Part shown: positions 1 to 9,082 of the stretch, piece by piece
Layout of the letters: each line of letters begins with the position of its first letter
How positions within the stretch are numbered: the first letter of the stretch is position 1
Source: CAYGTS01 sp964352905
GTDB taxonomy: Bacteria; Pseudomonadota; Gammaproteobacteria; JAHCLG01
Length of the DNA: 14,988 nucleotides
NCBI GenBank assembly: GCA_964352905.1
Contig: CAYGTS010000062.1
Coordinates: 1-14,988 of the forward strand
Reading direction: 5' to 3'
The notes under the pieces: model-generated
What the model saw: the letters and a program-made list of their open reading frames with translations, nothing else
Database searches by the model: none
Told to the model about the DNA's origin: nothing
Program-made: the position numbers and the translations under genes

Positions 1-50
1 GTGTATGAGTTATACATGAGCATTTCGATAAAAGATTTTCGCCGTTTTTA

Positions 51-91
51 GCCCGAATATGGGCGTTCCCATCTACATGGTGAATAGTTAC
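51..91 (+). repeat. Dispersed repeat, copy A
   Basis: Positions 56-91 match 9762-9797 (copy B) at 35 of 36 bases in the same orientation. The core contains a small perfect stem, ATGGG-cgtt-CCCAT (59-72). It lies downstream of the 3' end of the ABC ATPase gene. Unlike copy B, no inverted outer end is visible upstream in the window. No protein is evident in it. Confidence 0.75.
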
Positions 92-124
92 CTTGATTTT
101 ACTTTATCGATAAGTAAAAGCAAG
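92..124. other. AT-rich palindromic hairpin
   Basis: CTTG (92-95) and TTTTACTT (97-104) pair with AAGTAAAA (112-119) and CAAG (121-124), with one A/G mismatch and a 7-base loop. It abuts repeat copy A and lies 3' of the ATPase gene on the minus strand. It has no T-tract on the far side, so it is not a standard intrinsic terminator. It could protect or process the mRNA 3' end, or be part of the repeat element. Confidence 0.5.
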
Positions 125-151
125 ACCTAAGTCATTAAAAATCAAAAAAAA

Positions 152-1462
152 TTAGCGCGGATTTTCTAAACTTAACATGCCGTCATTGTAATCATACGCA
201 AACAATTCTGCATAGCGGCCCCAATCAATAATCGTACGTAGTACGCGTTCTGCTTCTTCTTGGCTAAAATATTCTTCTAATTCATCTAAAAAATGATCTT
301 CAGAAACACGATGGCCGGGTTTTTCATCAAGTGTTTTACGAATATGTTTTGCCAGTGGGATGACGTGTTGTAATTGCTGGCCAAAAATTTGTTTGCGGTG
401 CAAAATATCGGCATCAGCAAATGCAGCACCGGCTTTAGTGAGCATGAGATCACCTGCACTGACTTCGGCAAAATCTAAGATTTCCAACATTTCAGTCATA
501 GGGAATAAATCATCAATGTCTTTTTGGGTGTATTCAGCAAGTTCAGGTAAATCCATCACGCCGTTATATTCTTCGGAATGCAGAGTTTCTAATAAACCGG
601 TCAACTCTGATACGTGCACATCCGGTAGCCTAAAGCCAAGATCAATGGTCTTAATGCGTTGCTCACGTGTGGCAATGCGGCCGCGCGCATCCGATGGTGT
701 GGTCATAATCGTATATATGTCATCGACTAATTTGCGAAATTCAGGTGAAGTGTCATTACGCGGATGTGGCATATCAATTTTAATTTTTTTGCGAATGTGC
801 CCAGGATCGCTGCCAAAAATAATAATGCGATCAGCTAATAACACGGCTTCTTCAATGTTATGCGTGACTAACAAAATGCCATTGGTATTAGTTTTTTTGT
901 TTTGCCAAAGATCGATTAAATCGCTGCGCAAGTTTTCGGCGGTTAAAACATCAAGTGCTGAAAAAGGTTCATCCATTAATAATAAATCGGGGTTAACCAC
1001 TAACGCGCGTGCAATCCCCACGCGTTGGCGCATACCACCAGATAACTCTTTGGGATAGGCAGATTCAAAACCATCTAAACCAATGGTGTCGATTGCAGCA
1101 ATCGCACGCTTGCGCCGCTCTTTGCGGCTCACACCTTGCGCCTCTAAACCTAGCTCAACATTTTGTAAAACCGTAAGCCAGGGCATTAAGGCAAAATGTT
1201 GAAACACCATTGAGATCCCTACAACGGGCGATAAAATGGCTTTGTCACGGTAGTTTGCTTCACCCGAATCAGGGAAAATTAAACCGGCAATAATTCTGAG
1301 CAAGGTTGATTTACCCGAACCAGACTTGCCAAGCAATGCCACAATTTCATTTTCATGTAATTTTAAATGTATATTATCCAACACCAGTAAATCTTGGCTG
1401 CCGGATTTTTTAAAGGATTTTTTAATCCCTTTAATATCAATGATGGTTTTTTCTTGGATCAT
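152..1462 (-). CDS. ABC transporter ATP-binding protein, NitT/TauT type, with C-terminal AAA-associated domain
   Basis: This is the cytoplasmic ATPase of a binding-protein-dependent importer of the nitrate/sulfonate/taurine class. The ABC domain fills about residues 5-260: Walker A GKSGSGKST (45-53), Q-loop FQH (87-89), signature LSGGM (140-144), Walker B DLLLMDE (159-165) and switch histidine H201. Residues about 265-436 form a long, mainly helical C-terminal region of the AAA-associated type found in a subset of these ATPases. The start ATG has a modest AGG upstream. Its natural partner is the fused permease at 2841-4583, but a plus-strand gene lies between them, so it may need its own promoter. 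Substrate is unknown; no periplasmic binding protein is encoded nearby. Confidence 0.9.
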   Translation of the reverse strand: MIQEKTIIDIKGIKKSFKKSGSQDLLVLDNIHLKLHENEIVALLGKSGSGKSTLLRIIAGLIFPDSGEANYRDKAILSPVVGISMVFQHFALMPWLTVLQNVELGLEAQGVSRKERRKRAIAAIDTIGLDGFESAYPKELSGGMRQRVGIARALVVNPDLLLMDEPFSALDVLTAENLRSDLIDLWQNKKTNTNGILLVTHNIEEAVLLADRIIIFGSDPGHIRKKIKIDMPHPRNDTSPEFRKLVDDIYTIMTTPSDARGRIATREQRIKTIDLGFRLPDVHVSELTGLLETLHSEEYNGVMDLPELAEYTQKDIDDLFPMTEMLEILDFAEVSAGDLMLTKAGAAFADADILHRKQIFGQQLQHVIPLAKHIRKTLDEKPGHRVSEDHFLDELEEYFSQEEAERVLRTIIDWGRYAELFAYDYNDGMLSLENPR

Positions 1463-1625
1463 ATCGAACCTACTGTATTGCTAGATAAATCAAGTGATTG
1501 TGCTACTTTTAGTACCTAAATTGCAAGTACGTTATTTATTTTGTTGCTGTATTTTGTTATTATCTTAGCGAAAAGTAATAATAAGCCTAAATTTAAGCAC
1601 TAGTTTGCGCAGTGGAGAAATAATA

Positions 1626-2694
<1,069 letters not shown>

Positions 2695-2759
2695 TTATCT
2701 CGCAGGCGACTATCCTGATAACTACTTTAAAACAATTAGCACCCAGCCCACCTCTTAAG

Positions 2760-2840
2760 CCTAAAAAACGCGTTTATCTGGTGTAACAGCTTGATTAAGA
2801 TATTGCGCCAGGAAACGTGATCCAGCTGCGTTTTTTTAGG
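2760..2840. terminator. Possible bidirectional terminator between convergent genes
   Basis: CCTAAAAAACGC (2760-2771) is inverted at 2828-2840 (GCG, T-tract, AGG). Either strand therefore ends in a GCG stem followed by a T-tract. The Q/N-rich gene (plus) and the permease gene (minus) converge here. The loop is long (about 56 nt), which weakens the call. Confidence 0.4.
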
Positions 2841-4583
2841 TTAAACCACCTGATAACGTTCTTCCGCCAACTGATACAAAGGCCGCCATACTAAGCGATT
2901 AATGATCAATACGTAAAAGCACATGATCACAATCCCTAAAACCACGCGATGTTGATCGCCTAAATTGGTGTAATAGGCAATATACTCACCAAGACCCGTA
3001 GCATGTAAGGTAATATTTCCCCAACTAACAAACTCAGCAACGATGCTGGCATTCCACGCACCACCCGCAGCACTTAGGGCGCCGGTCACATAAAACGGGA
3101 AAATCGCGGGTAAAATTAATTTCTTCCAACGCAACCAACCGCGCACATTAAAATTCTTAATGGCATAGCTCAACTCTTTCGGGATTGTCATGGTACCGGC
3201 AATAACGTTAAATAAAATATACCATTGCGTGCCTAAGATCATTAATGGTGTGGTCCAAATATTTACGTTTAAATTGTATTTAACGATGAGCATTACCACA
3301 ATCGGAAATAATAGATTGGCAGGAAAGGCTGCTAAAAATTGCGCGATGGGTTGCACTGTTCTTGCAATGCCTGGTCGTTGTCCTATCCACACGCCAACCG
3401 GCACCCAAATCAGTGTTGCTAATACAATTAATATCATCACGCGGATTGCGGTGTAAAATCCGAGTAATAAAACATGTAACGATTCTTTAATATTAATGTG
3501 GCTAAAAATAAACTGGTAAACTGCAAACAAACAATAAATAATAATGCTGGCTAACATTAAATACCATAAGACAATTAATAAAAAAGTTGTATAACTGCGA
3601 TCAAATGCTTTTTCCTTTGGTTTAGTGAAGTGAAATAATTTAGTATTAACAAAATTATCACTGAAAACTACTAACAGGTGATTAGATAATTTAATCAGTC
3701 GCGCGCGTTGTAAGAAACGAGTGAGCCATGGCGGTTCTAATTCATTGTCATCGCTACTGCTTTCAGCTTTAAATTTTTCGGCCCACGCAACCATTGGGCG
3801 AAAGAATAACTGATCATAAATTAAAATCACAAAAAACATGGCAATAATCGCGTAAAATACCGCGGGTTTATCGGCTTCACTAATGGCTTTAGCGATATAT
3901 GAGCCAACACCGGGTAAAGTAATCTGCTGATTGGCAACGGAAATGGCTTCAGATGCAACTACAAAAAACCAACCAGCCGACATTGACATCATGCTGTTCC
4001 ATAATAAACTCGGCATGGCAAAAGGCACTTCTACGCGCCAAAAACGTTGCCAACCGGAAAGGTGCAACATATCACTGGCTTCTTGCAAGTCTTTGGGAAT
4101 GGTTGATAAGGATTGATAAAAACCCAAAACCATATTCCACGCCTGCGCAGTGAAAATCACAAAAATCGCGGCGCATTCTGGGCCTAAAAGACTGCCCGGA
4201 AACAGCGCAATAAAACCACTAATCGTAATGGCTAAAAAACCTAGCACAGGTACGGATTGTAAAATATCAACCGCGGGAATAATAATCCGTTCGGCGTGTT
4301 TACTTTTAGCGGCCCAGCTGCCAAAAATAAACGTAAAAAATAAAGAGATGATTAACGCAATGGCCATACGTAACATCGTGCGCAGCGCGTAGTACGGTAG
4401 ATAACGCGGATCGAGTGAAATAAAGATTTTTTCACCTAACTGATAAGGAGCGGCCATTTGCTTGGCGCCCCAAGCGAGAGTGATAATGAAGCCCACTACT
4501 AATAATAATGCCAAAACATCCCAGCGGTTGGTATGACCGATAATTTTGTTTTTATTGAAAATGTTAAGATTAATCTCTGGCAT
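2841..4583 (-). CDS. ABC transporter permease, two fused BPD_transp_1 domains
   Basis: This is the inner-membrane channel of the NitT/TauT-like importer. At 580 residues it is about twice a single permease and carries two EAA-type cytoplasmic loops, one at about 168-191 (QEASDMLHLSGWQRFWRVEV) and one at about 467-496 (KELSYAIKNFNVRGWLRWKK...LPAIFP). Each lies in a block of several hydrophobic segments, so one chain supplies both halves of the pore. The start is well supported by GGAGGT at 4589-4594, 5 nt before ATG. The OPT gene ends 58 nt upstream on the same strand and may be co-transcribed. The ATPase gene expected next is separated by about 1.4 kb. Substrate cannot be inferred. Confidence 0.9.
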   Translation of the reverse strand: MPEINLNIFNKNKIIGHTNRWDVLALLLVVGFIITLAWGAKQMAAPYQLGEKIFISLDPRYLPYYALRTMLRMAIALIISLFFTFIFGSWAAKSKHAERIIIPAVDILQSVPVLGFLAITISGFIALFPGSLLGPECAAIFVIFTAQAWNMVLGFYQSLSTIPKDLQEASDMLHLSGWQRFWRVEVPFAMPSLLWNSMMSMSAGWFFVVASEAISVANQQITLPGVGSYIAKAISEADKPAVFYAIIAMFFVILIYDQLFFRPMVAWAEKFKAESSSDDNELEPPWLTRFLQRARLIKLSNHLLVVFSDNFVNTKLFHFTKPKEKAFDRSYTTFLLIVLWYLMLASIIIYCLFAVYQFIFSHINIKESLHVLLLGFYTAIRVMILIVLATLIWVPVGVWIGQRPGIARTVQPIAQFLAAFPANLLFPIVVMLIVKYNLNVNIWTTPLMILGTQWYILFNVIAGTMTIPKELSYAIKNFNVRGWLRWKKLILPAIFPFYVTGALSAAGGAWNASIVAEFVSWGNITLHATGLGEYIAYYTNLGDQHRVVLGIVIMCFYVLIINRLVWRPLYQLAEERYQVV

Positions 4584-4588
4584 GTCTG

Positions 4589-4594
4589 ACCTCC
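4589..4594 (-). promoter_or_regulatory. Strong ribosome binding site of the permease gene
   Basis: GGAGGT on the minus strand, 5 nt before the ATG at 4583. It is the closest match to the consensus in the window and fixes this start. Confidence 0.8.
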
Positions 4595-4641
4595 GATCAG
4601 CATCATACCAATTCGCACGCCATCTCTAAAGATCTATTACC

Positions 4642-6678
4642 TTACATATTTTGTTTAATGCGCGTTGCCACCCAATATAACCAATAGCACAGCATAATTG
4701 TCACAATCAATCCAGCGGTATTATCAAAAGAGTGATACAAGGGATTAATTAATCTTAACGCATTCGCCGATCCCTTAATCGCAAAGGGAATTGCTAGCAG
4801 TACACCCATTAATGCCGCACCAGCAACTAAGCCACAGGCCAACAGTAGCGCTTGTTGTTCTGTATTTTTGATCGAATTCTCAGTTGTGCTATGTCGTAAT
4901 TTTTTAATTTTACGATTAGCTAAATAAGAAATAAAACCACCTACGATAATGGGTGTAGAGGCGGCTAAGGGCAAATAAATCCCCAAGCCAACCGCTAACA
5001 CGTGCAAGCGTAACTTAAAACGTTTAAGAACTGTATCAGCAAGGATGCAAGCAACAGCAATTAGTGCACCAATTGCTAACATATTCCAAGCAAGGTTGTG
5101 ATTAAAAACACCTTGTACCACAGCAGTAATTAAACTAGCTTGTGGCGCGGCTAATGCTTGCGCAGGATCCATGCCAGGGCGTGGGAAAACACCACCCATA
5201 CCATAAGCATCGAATAATAGTTGCAAAATTAACGGGATGACTAAGGCTGCAACAATCACCCCAATGATTAACATTACTTGTTGTTTCCATGGGGTTGCGC
5301 CAACCATGTGACCTGCTTTTAAATCTTGCATGGTATCGTTGCTGATAGCTGAAATACCTGCAACAAGCGCACACACAATGACAGCCACGGCTGCAGCACC
5401 GAGTTTTTGTGAAGGCACGCTGAAAGCGTGCGTGCCGCTTAGTATGGTGAGTAATAAAAAAGAAGCAAGTATAACCGCAATTAAAGTCATGCCCGAAATA
5501 GGGCTGGTGGATGAGCCCACTAAACCCGCTAGAAAAGCGCAAATGGCTGCGCATAAAAAGCCAATGACCAAGGTTAAGATCATGGCGGCAAGGCTTATGC
5601 TAATGCGTAAGCTGAATGAAAAGCCAGGAATAAAATCTTGGCAAAAATGGTAAATTAACAACATTAATGGAATGACGAGAAGTAGACTTAACCAAAAAGC
5701 TTGCGTGATGGGAATATCAAACTCGGTTCTAATTATTTCTTGTTTGCCAAATTGGCGTACTTTTTTCATTGAATCTATTGATGTTTGAATACCTTTTAAT
5801 ATAGGGCGAGCTAAAGCGAGAATAGTCCAAACACCACCAACAAACATCACACCAATGCCGATATAGCGTGAATATTGATCCCATAACTCATTGGCAATCG
5901 TTGCTGGTGTTGCGGTATGGGTAAAACCAACGACAGCACTGAGTATAGGAACGCCGGCAAACCAACCTAAAATCGTGCCAATTAATTCGCTGATCGCAAC
6001 TTCAATTCCCACGATAAATCCAGCGGCCAGTAGAGCTGGCGCGAAGTTGATACTGCCGCCCATGACAGTATTACCGTAAATAACCCATTTGCTCATGCTA
6101 TCCGCTAAGACTTGCAAACCCGATTGGCAAAAGGATATGAGCGCACCTAAAATACCGCCTAAACTTAACTGTAAAAAACCAAGTTCTTGGTTTTTCATAC
6201 TTGCTGAAATGCGTAACACATTACCAATTGCTGTGCCTTCGGGAAAACGTAAATTAGGATCGGCTAAGAGTGCGCGCCGTAAAGGAATGGAAAAGAATAC
6301 GCCCAAAATACCGCCAATCATGGCAATCGCAGCCGTATTTAAATAATCAAAACGATACCAAACATGCAAAATAAGTAATGCCGGCATGGTATAAGCAATT
6401 CCACCGGCAAGGGCTTCACCAGCGGATGCGGCTGTTTGCACAATATTATTTTCTAAGATATTACTGTTGCGAAAAAAGCGTAATATACCCATCGCTATAA
6501 TGGCCGCTGGAATAGAGGCTGAAACGGTCATACCTACTTTTAAGCCTAAATAGGCATTTGCCGCACCTAAGACAATGGTGAGGATGATCGCTAACAGAAT
6601 GGCTTTAAAGGTTAATTCAGGTAATGTTTGGCTAGCTGGAATAGTAGGATGGTCATTGTTTATTGGATTATTATTCAT
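4642..6678 (-). CDS. OPT-family (oligopeptide/YSL-type) transporter
   Basis: An integral inner-membrane transporter of 678 residues, a normal length for bacterial OPT proteins, which take up small peptides or metal chelates probably with protons. The chain is hydrophobic almost throughout, with roughly 14-16 membrane segments. Family-typical features are the N-terminal NAYLGLKVGMT (41-51) and FPEGTA (145-150). The final hydrophobic segments end in a short basic tail. The start ATG has no clear Shine-Dalgarno sequence; no better in-frame start is evident. It is divergent from the GIY-YIG gene (58 nt apart) and is probably the first gene of a minus-strand unit with the ABC permease. Auxotrophic intracellular bacteria often rely on peptide import, so a nutritional role is plausible. 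Confidence 0.9.
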   Translation of the reverse strand: MNNNPINNDHPTIPASQTLPELTFKAILLAIILTIVLGAANAYLGLKVGMTVSASIPAAIIAMGILRFFRNSNILENNIVQTAASAGEALAGGIAYTMPALLILHVWYRFDYLNTAAIAMIGGILGVFFSIPLRRALLADPNLRFPEGTAIGNVLRISASMKNQELGFLQLSLGGILGALISFCQSGLQVLADSMSKWVIYGNTVMGGSINFAPALLAAGFIVGIEVAISELIGTILGWFAGVPILSAVVGFTHTATPATIANELWDQYSRYIGIGVMFVGGVWTILALARPILKGIQTSIDSMKKVRQFGKQEIIRTEFDIPITQAFWLSLLLVIPLMLLIYHFCQDFIPGFSFSLRISISLAAMILTLVIGFLCAAICAFLAGLVGSSTSPISGMTLIAVILASFLLLTILSGTHAFSVPSQKLGAAAVAVIVCALVAGISAISNDTMQDLKAGHMVGATPWKQQVMLIIGVIVAALVIPLILQLLFDAYGMGGVFPRPGMDPAQALAAPQASLITAVVQGVFNHNLAWNMLAIGALIAVACILADTVLKRFKLRLHVLAVGLGIYLPLAASTPIIVGGFISYLANRKIKKLRHSTTENSIKNTEQQALLLACGLVAGAALMGVLLAIPFAIKGSANALRLINPLYHSFDNTAGLIVTIMLCYWLYWVATRIKQNM

Positions 6679-6736
6679 GTGTTGTGATGAATTTTTAGTT
6701 AAAATATTAGCTTATCACAAACGCGGAAAAGTGAAC

Positions 6737-7027
6737 ATGAATCAATTTTGGGTCTATATGTTGCTGTGTGACAATAAAAGTTACTACACGGGTTATACAA
6801 CCAATCTTGAAAAACGCTATCAGGAACATTTAAAAGGCAGTCATAAATGCAAATATACGCGTATCTTTAAACCGCTTGCACTGGCGCAGTCTTGGCAAAT
6901 GCCAAGCAAATCACAAGCAATGCGCGTGGAATATTGCATTAAACAATTATCGCATCAACAGAAAAAACAATTGGTTGAAAATCCTGAGTTGATTTTGGAA
7001 TTTATCCCCCATGCTTTTTGCGCCTGA
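6737..7027 (+). CDS. GIY-YIG domain protein (UPF0213/YhbQ-like)
   Basis: A small 96-residue single-domain protein. The two short motifs appear as VYM (6-8) and YTG (17-19), variants of GIY and YIG, followed by R27, H31 and a candidate metal-binding E65. Such stand-alone proteins are predicted nucleases whose cellular role is mostly unproven. ATG 6737 has GGAAA 7 nt upstream; a GTG six bases earlier and longer extensions lack family similarity. The 3' end overlaps the convergent TerC gene by 26 nt. The upstream OPT gene is divergent. Confidence 0.85.
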   Translation: MNQFWVYMLLCDNKSYYTGYTTNLEKRYQEHLKGSHKCKYTRIFKPLALAQSWQMPSKSQAMRVEYCIKQLSHQQKKQLVENPELILEFIPHAFCA

Positions 7028-7709
7028 TTAAATTCAAACATTCCACCATTAAAGAAAAACCCATGGCAAAATAAATATAACCACGCGGAACATGGAATTC
7101 AAAGGCATCTGCAATTAAAACGGTACCAATTAACATTAAAAAACTTAAGGCGAGCATGCGAATGCTGGGAAATTTTTCCACAAAAGCACTTAATGGTTCG
7201 CTAGCAAAAATCATTGCTAAAATAGCAATTGTAATGGCAGCCGCCATGATCCAAAAATGTTGGGTTAAACCAATTGCGGTTAAGACACTATCTAATGAAA
7301 AAATAATATCTAGCAAGGCGATTTGCACAATAACTAAGCCAAATTGGCGTGTGCTAATTTTAATTTCTTTTTCTGCTTCTTTTAAATCTAATTCGTTATG
7401 AATCTCTTGAGTGGCTTTAGCGAGTAAAAATAATCCGCCCATAAATAAAAATAAAGCACGCCCAGAAACTGCCAGATTAAAAACATGAAATAACGGTGTT
7501 GTGAGTTTTGAGATCCAAACGGCAGAGGCCAGTAATAATAAACGCGTCACCCAGGCTAAGGTTAAGCCCAATTTCCTGGCAGCTTTTTGTTGTGACTTAG
7601 GTAGTTTTTGGGTAATGATGGCTAAAAAAACTAAGTTATCAATACCCAGTACAACTTCTAAAATTGTTAACGTGATAAAGCTTAAGAAAAACTCAGTAAA
7701 AATGTGCAT
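7002..7709 (-). CDS. TerC-family integral membrane protein
   Basis: At 235 residues with about seven hydrophobic segments it fits the TerC/Alx family. The two conserved acidic signatures are present: LEVVLGIDNLVF (E18, D24) and LLDIIFSLDSVLTAIG (D134, D140). Known members export Mn2+ or help load metals onto exported proteins, and some link to tellurite resistance. Which applies here is unknown. AGGA lies 6 nt before the ATG. A 63-codon reading frame overlaps its start by 17 nt, so translation may be coupled. I see no yybP-ykoY-like manganese riboswitch upstream. Confidence 0.9.
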   Translation of the reverse strand: MHIFTEFFLSFITLTILEVVLGIDNLVFLAIITQKLPKSQQKAARKLGLTLAWVTRLLLLASAVWISKLTTPLFHVFNLAVSGRALFLFMGGLFLLAKATQEIHNELDLKEAEKEIKISTRQFGLVIVQIALLDIIFSLDSVLTAIGLTQHFWIMAAAITIAILAMIFASEPLSAFVEKFPSIRMLALSFLMLIGTVLIADAFEFHVPRGYIYFAMGFSLMVECLNLIRRKKHGG

Positions 7710-7884
7710 AGGTGATCCTGTCGACTAATTGTTGAATTTCAATAATGCGTGCTGTTAGCCATTTGCCTTGCTGTAACTGGCACAATGTCTTGTTAAGTAA
7801 GCCTAGGGCCACAACTAAAGCATTGCGGTTAAAAAAATTACAGATTAATTTTGTTTTATTATCAATAAGTTCGCTTGGATTCAT
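7693..7884 (-). CDS. Small hypothetical protein upstream of the TerC gene
   Basis: A 63-residue frame beginning MNPSELIDNK, with a mostly helical, mildly hydrophobic sequence and no motif I recognise. Its stop lies 17 nt inside the TerC gene in another frame, an arrangement that often means translational coupling. Against it: no good Shine-Dalgarno sequence before the ATG, short length, and no family match from memory. It may be a leader reading frame for the TerC gene or chance. Confidence 0.4.
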   Translation of the reverse strand: MNPSELIDNKTKLICNFFNRNALVVALGLLNKTLCQLQQGKWLTARIIEIQQLVDRITYAHFY

Positions 7885-8013
7885 GAGGACAATATTTATT
7901 TTCGAGTTAACGTTGAGAAATCGCTATTTTAGGCCAATACTTGATTTATAGGTAGTGTTTTAAGTCAGGGGGAGGCATGTCACAGCTAAATCCATACATA
8001 TGTAATTACCTAG

Positions 8014-8043
8014 TTGAATTTTGTATGCAAAATGACGTACAAT
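8014..8043 (+). promoter_or_regulatory. Sigma70-like promoter of the candidate small RNA
   Basis: TTGAAT (8014-8019), an 18-nt spacer and TACAAT (8038-8043). Transcription would begin near 8050, exactly at the first hairpin of the RNA described below. Confidence 0.55.
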
Positions 8044-8049
8044 TGTCAT

Positions 8050-8187
8050 GCGCTGTTATGGCGCGAACGACCGCGTACCCCTCTCTACGCGGGTACTTCT
8101 CGGTGACCCCCAAGCCGAGATAGTACGTTGCCCCGGCAGTTTCCCCTTCCCCCTACCTGATATAAATTGCCGGGGCTCTTTTTATTG
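8050..8187 (+). ncRNA. Candidate structured small RNA, about 138 nt
   Basis: It has a promoter, ordered hairpins and a strong terminator, with no convincing protein gene. Stem 1: GCGC 8050-8053/8061-8064. Stem 2: CCGCGTA 8071-8077 with TACGCGG 8086-8092; GTACCC 8075-8080 could instead pair with GGGTAC 8091-8096. Stem 3: GTACT plus TCTCGG (8093-8103) with CCGAGA plus AGTAC (8115-8126), one bulge. Stem 4 is the terminator. The 29-nt terminator loop is rich in CCCC/CCCCC and could pair with G-rich ribosome binding sites. It matches no RNA family I can recall: not tRNA, tmRNA, 6S, 4.5S or RNase P RNA. It lies between the divergent TerC unit and the methyltransferase gene. An alternative is a long leader of the methyltransferase gene. 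Confidence 0.6.
8130..8187 (+). terminator. Rho-independent terminator with perfect 9-bp stem
   Basis: GCCCCGGCA (8130-8138) pairs perfectly with TGCCGGGGC (8168-8176), followed by TCTTTTTATT. The loop is 29 nt and pyrimidine-rich. The T-tract on the plus strand only fixes the direction. Confidence 0.8.
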
Positions 8188-8245
8188 TTGGAAAACCAGC
8201 ATCAACCATGCGCAATACTGATTGTTAACTGAGTGAGGTTTTAGG

Positions 8246-9082
8246 TTGAAAAAGAGAATAAATAAAATTGCTCTCTTGGAGTCGAGTGTAGATAAGTGTT
8301 GGTGGAAACACCTTTTCGATGAAAGTTATTTAATCACAGATCAACACACCTTAACACCTGAAAGAACAAAAAATGAAATAGACCAGTTTATCGAACTGTT
8401 AAAACCAAGCAAAGATGCTCATATTCTGGATCTATGCTGTGGTTTTGGCCGTCATTTGCATGAGCTGAATGCACGAGGTTACCAATATTTAACCGGCATT
8501 GATTACTCAAAGGTCTTGCTAAATATTGCAAGAGAAAAAGATAAACACGATAAAATCAAATGGATTGAAGGTGATATAAGAGATACTAGAAAATTAACAA
8601 AAAGGCAATTTGATTATATTACTTGTTTTGGCAATTCTTTTGGCTATTTTGATAGCCTTGATGAAGATGTTTATTTACTAAAAAATTTAAAAAAATCACT
8701 TAAGGATGATGGTAAAATCATATTAGATATTTGTGACGGTGATTGGTTGTTAGAGAATTTAATAAGTAACCAATGGAATTTAGTTGATGAAAATAAAGTA
8801 GCATGTTATGAAAGAAAAATATCTGAAGAAAATGATAGAGTAACTGTGAAGGAAATTCTTATTGATATTGATAACTTTAAAATAAAAGTAAATAACTATG
8901 CGATCAGGGTATTCAATAAGGCCAAGTTAAAAGAACTAATAAAGAAAGCAGGGTTCGATTGTTTCAAAATTTATGTTGGGGAAGGTCTTAAAAATCATGC
9001 TTCTGGTAAACTAGATCATGGGATGATGAAAAATAGGCTATGGGTAATTATTGATAGTGAAAGTGACAATGAAAAAATTTGA
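8246..9082 (+). CDS. Class I SAM-dependent methyltransferase
   Basis: A 278-residue soluble protein. SAM-binding motif I is ILDLCCGFGRH (60-70), with acidic D86 in GIDYS and GDIRD (109-113), then a motif-IV-like region QFDYITCFGNSFGYF and a later strand GKIILDICDGDW. The methyl acceptor is unknown. The start is TTG at 8246, supported by GAGG at 8235-8238 (7-nt spacing). The next gene overlaps its 3' end by 14 nt, so the two are translated together. AGA and AGG serve for many Arg codons and AT content is higher than in neighbours such as the alcohol dehydrogenase, suggesting horizontal acquisition. Confidence 0.85.
   Translation: MKKRINKIALLESSVDKCWWKHLFDESYLITDQHTLTPERTKNEIDQFIELLKPSKDAHILDLCCGFGRHLHELNARGYQYLTGIDYSKVLLNIAREKDKHDKIKWIEGDIRDTRKLTKRQFDYITCFGNSFGYFDSLDEDVYLLKNLKKSLKDDGKIILDICDGDWLLENLISNQWNLVDENKVACYERKISEENDRVTVKEILIDIDNFKIKVNNYAIRVFNKAKLKELIKKAGFDCFKIYVGEGLKNHASGKLDHGMMKNRLWVIIDSESDNEKI

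Noticed and set aside
360..1058. Long plus-strand frame opposite the ABC ATPase gene
   Set aside because: It is antisense to a gene with all ABC motifs in place, and its translation is Ser/Cys-rich with no domain.
7710..7960. Manganese (yybP-ykoY) riboswitch upstream of the TerC gene
   Set aside because: Expected from the family, but I could not find its conserved paired core on the minus strand.
8066..8126. tRNA-like or CRISPR-like structure in the GC-rich hairpins
   Set aside because: No acceptor, anticodon or T-arm order, and no regularly spaced direct repeats.
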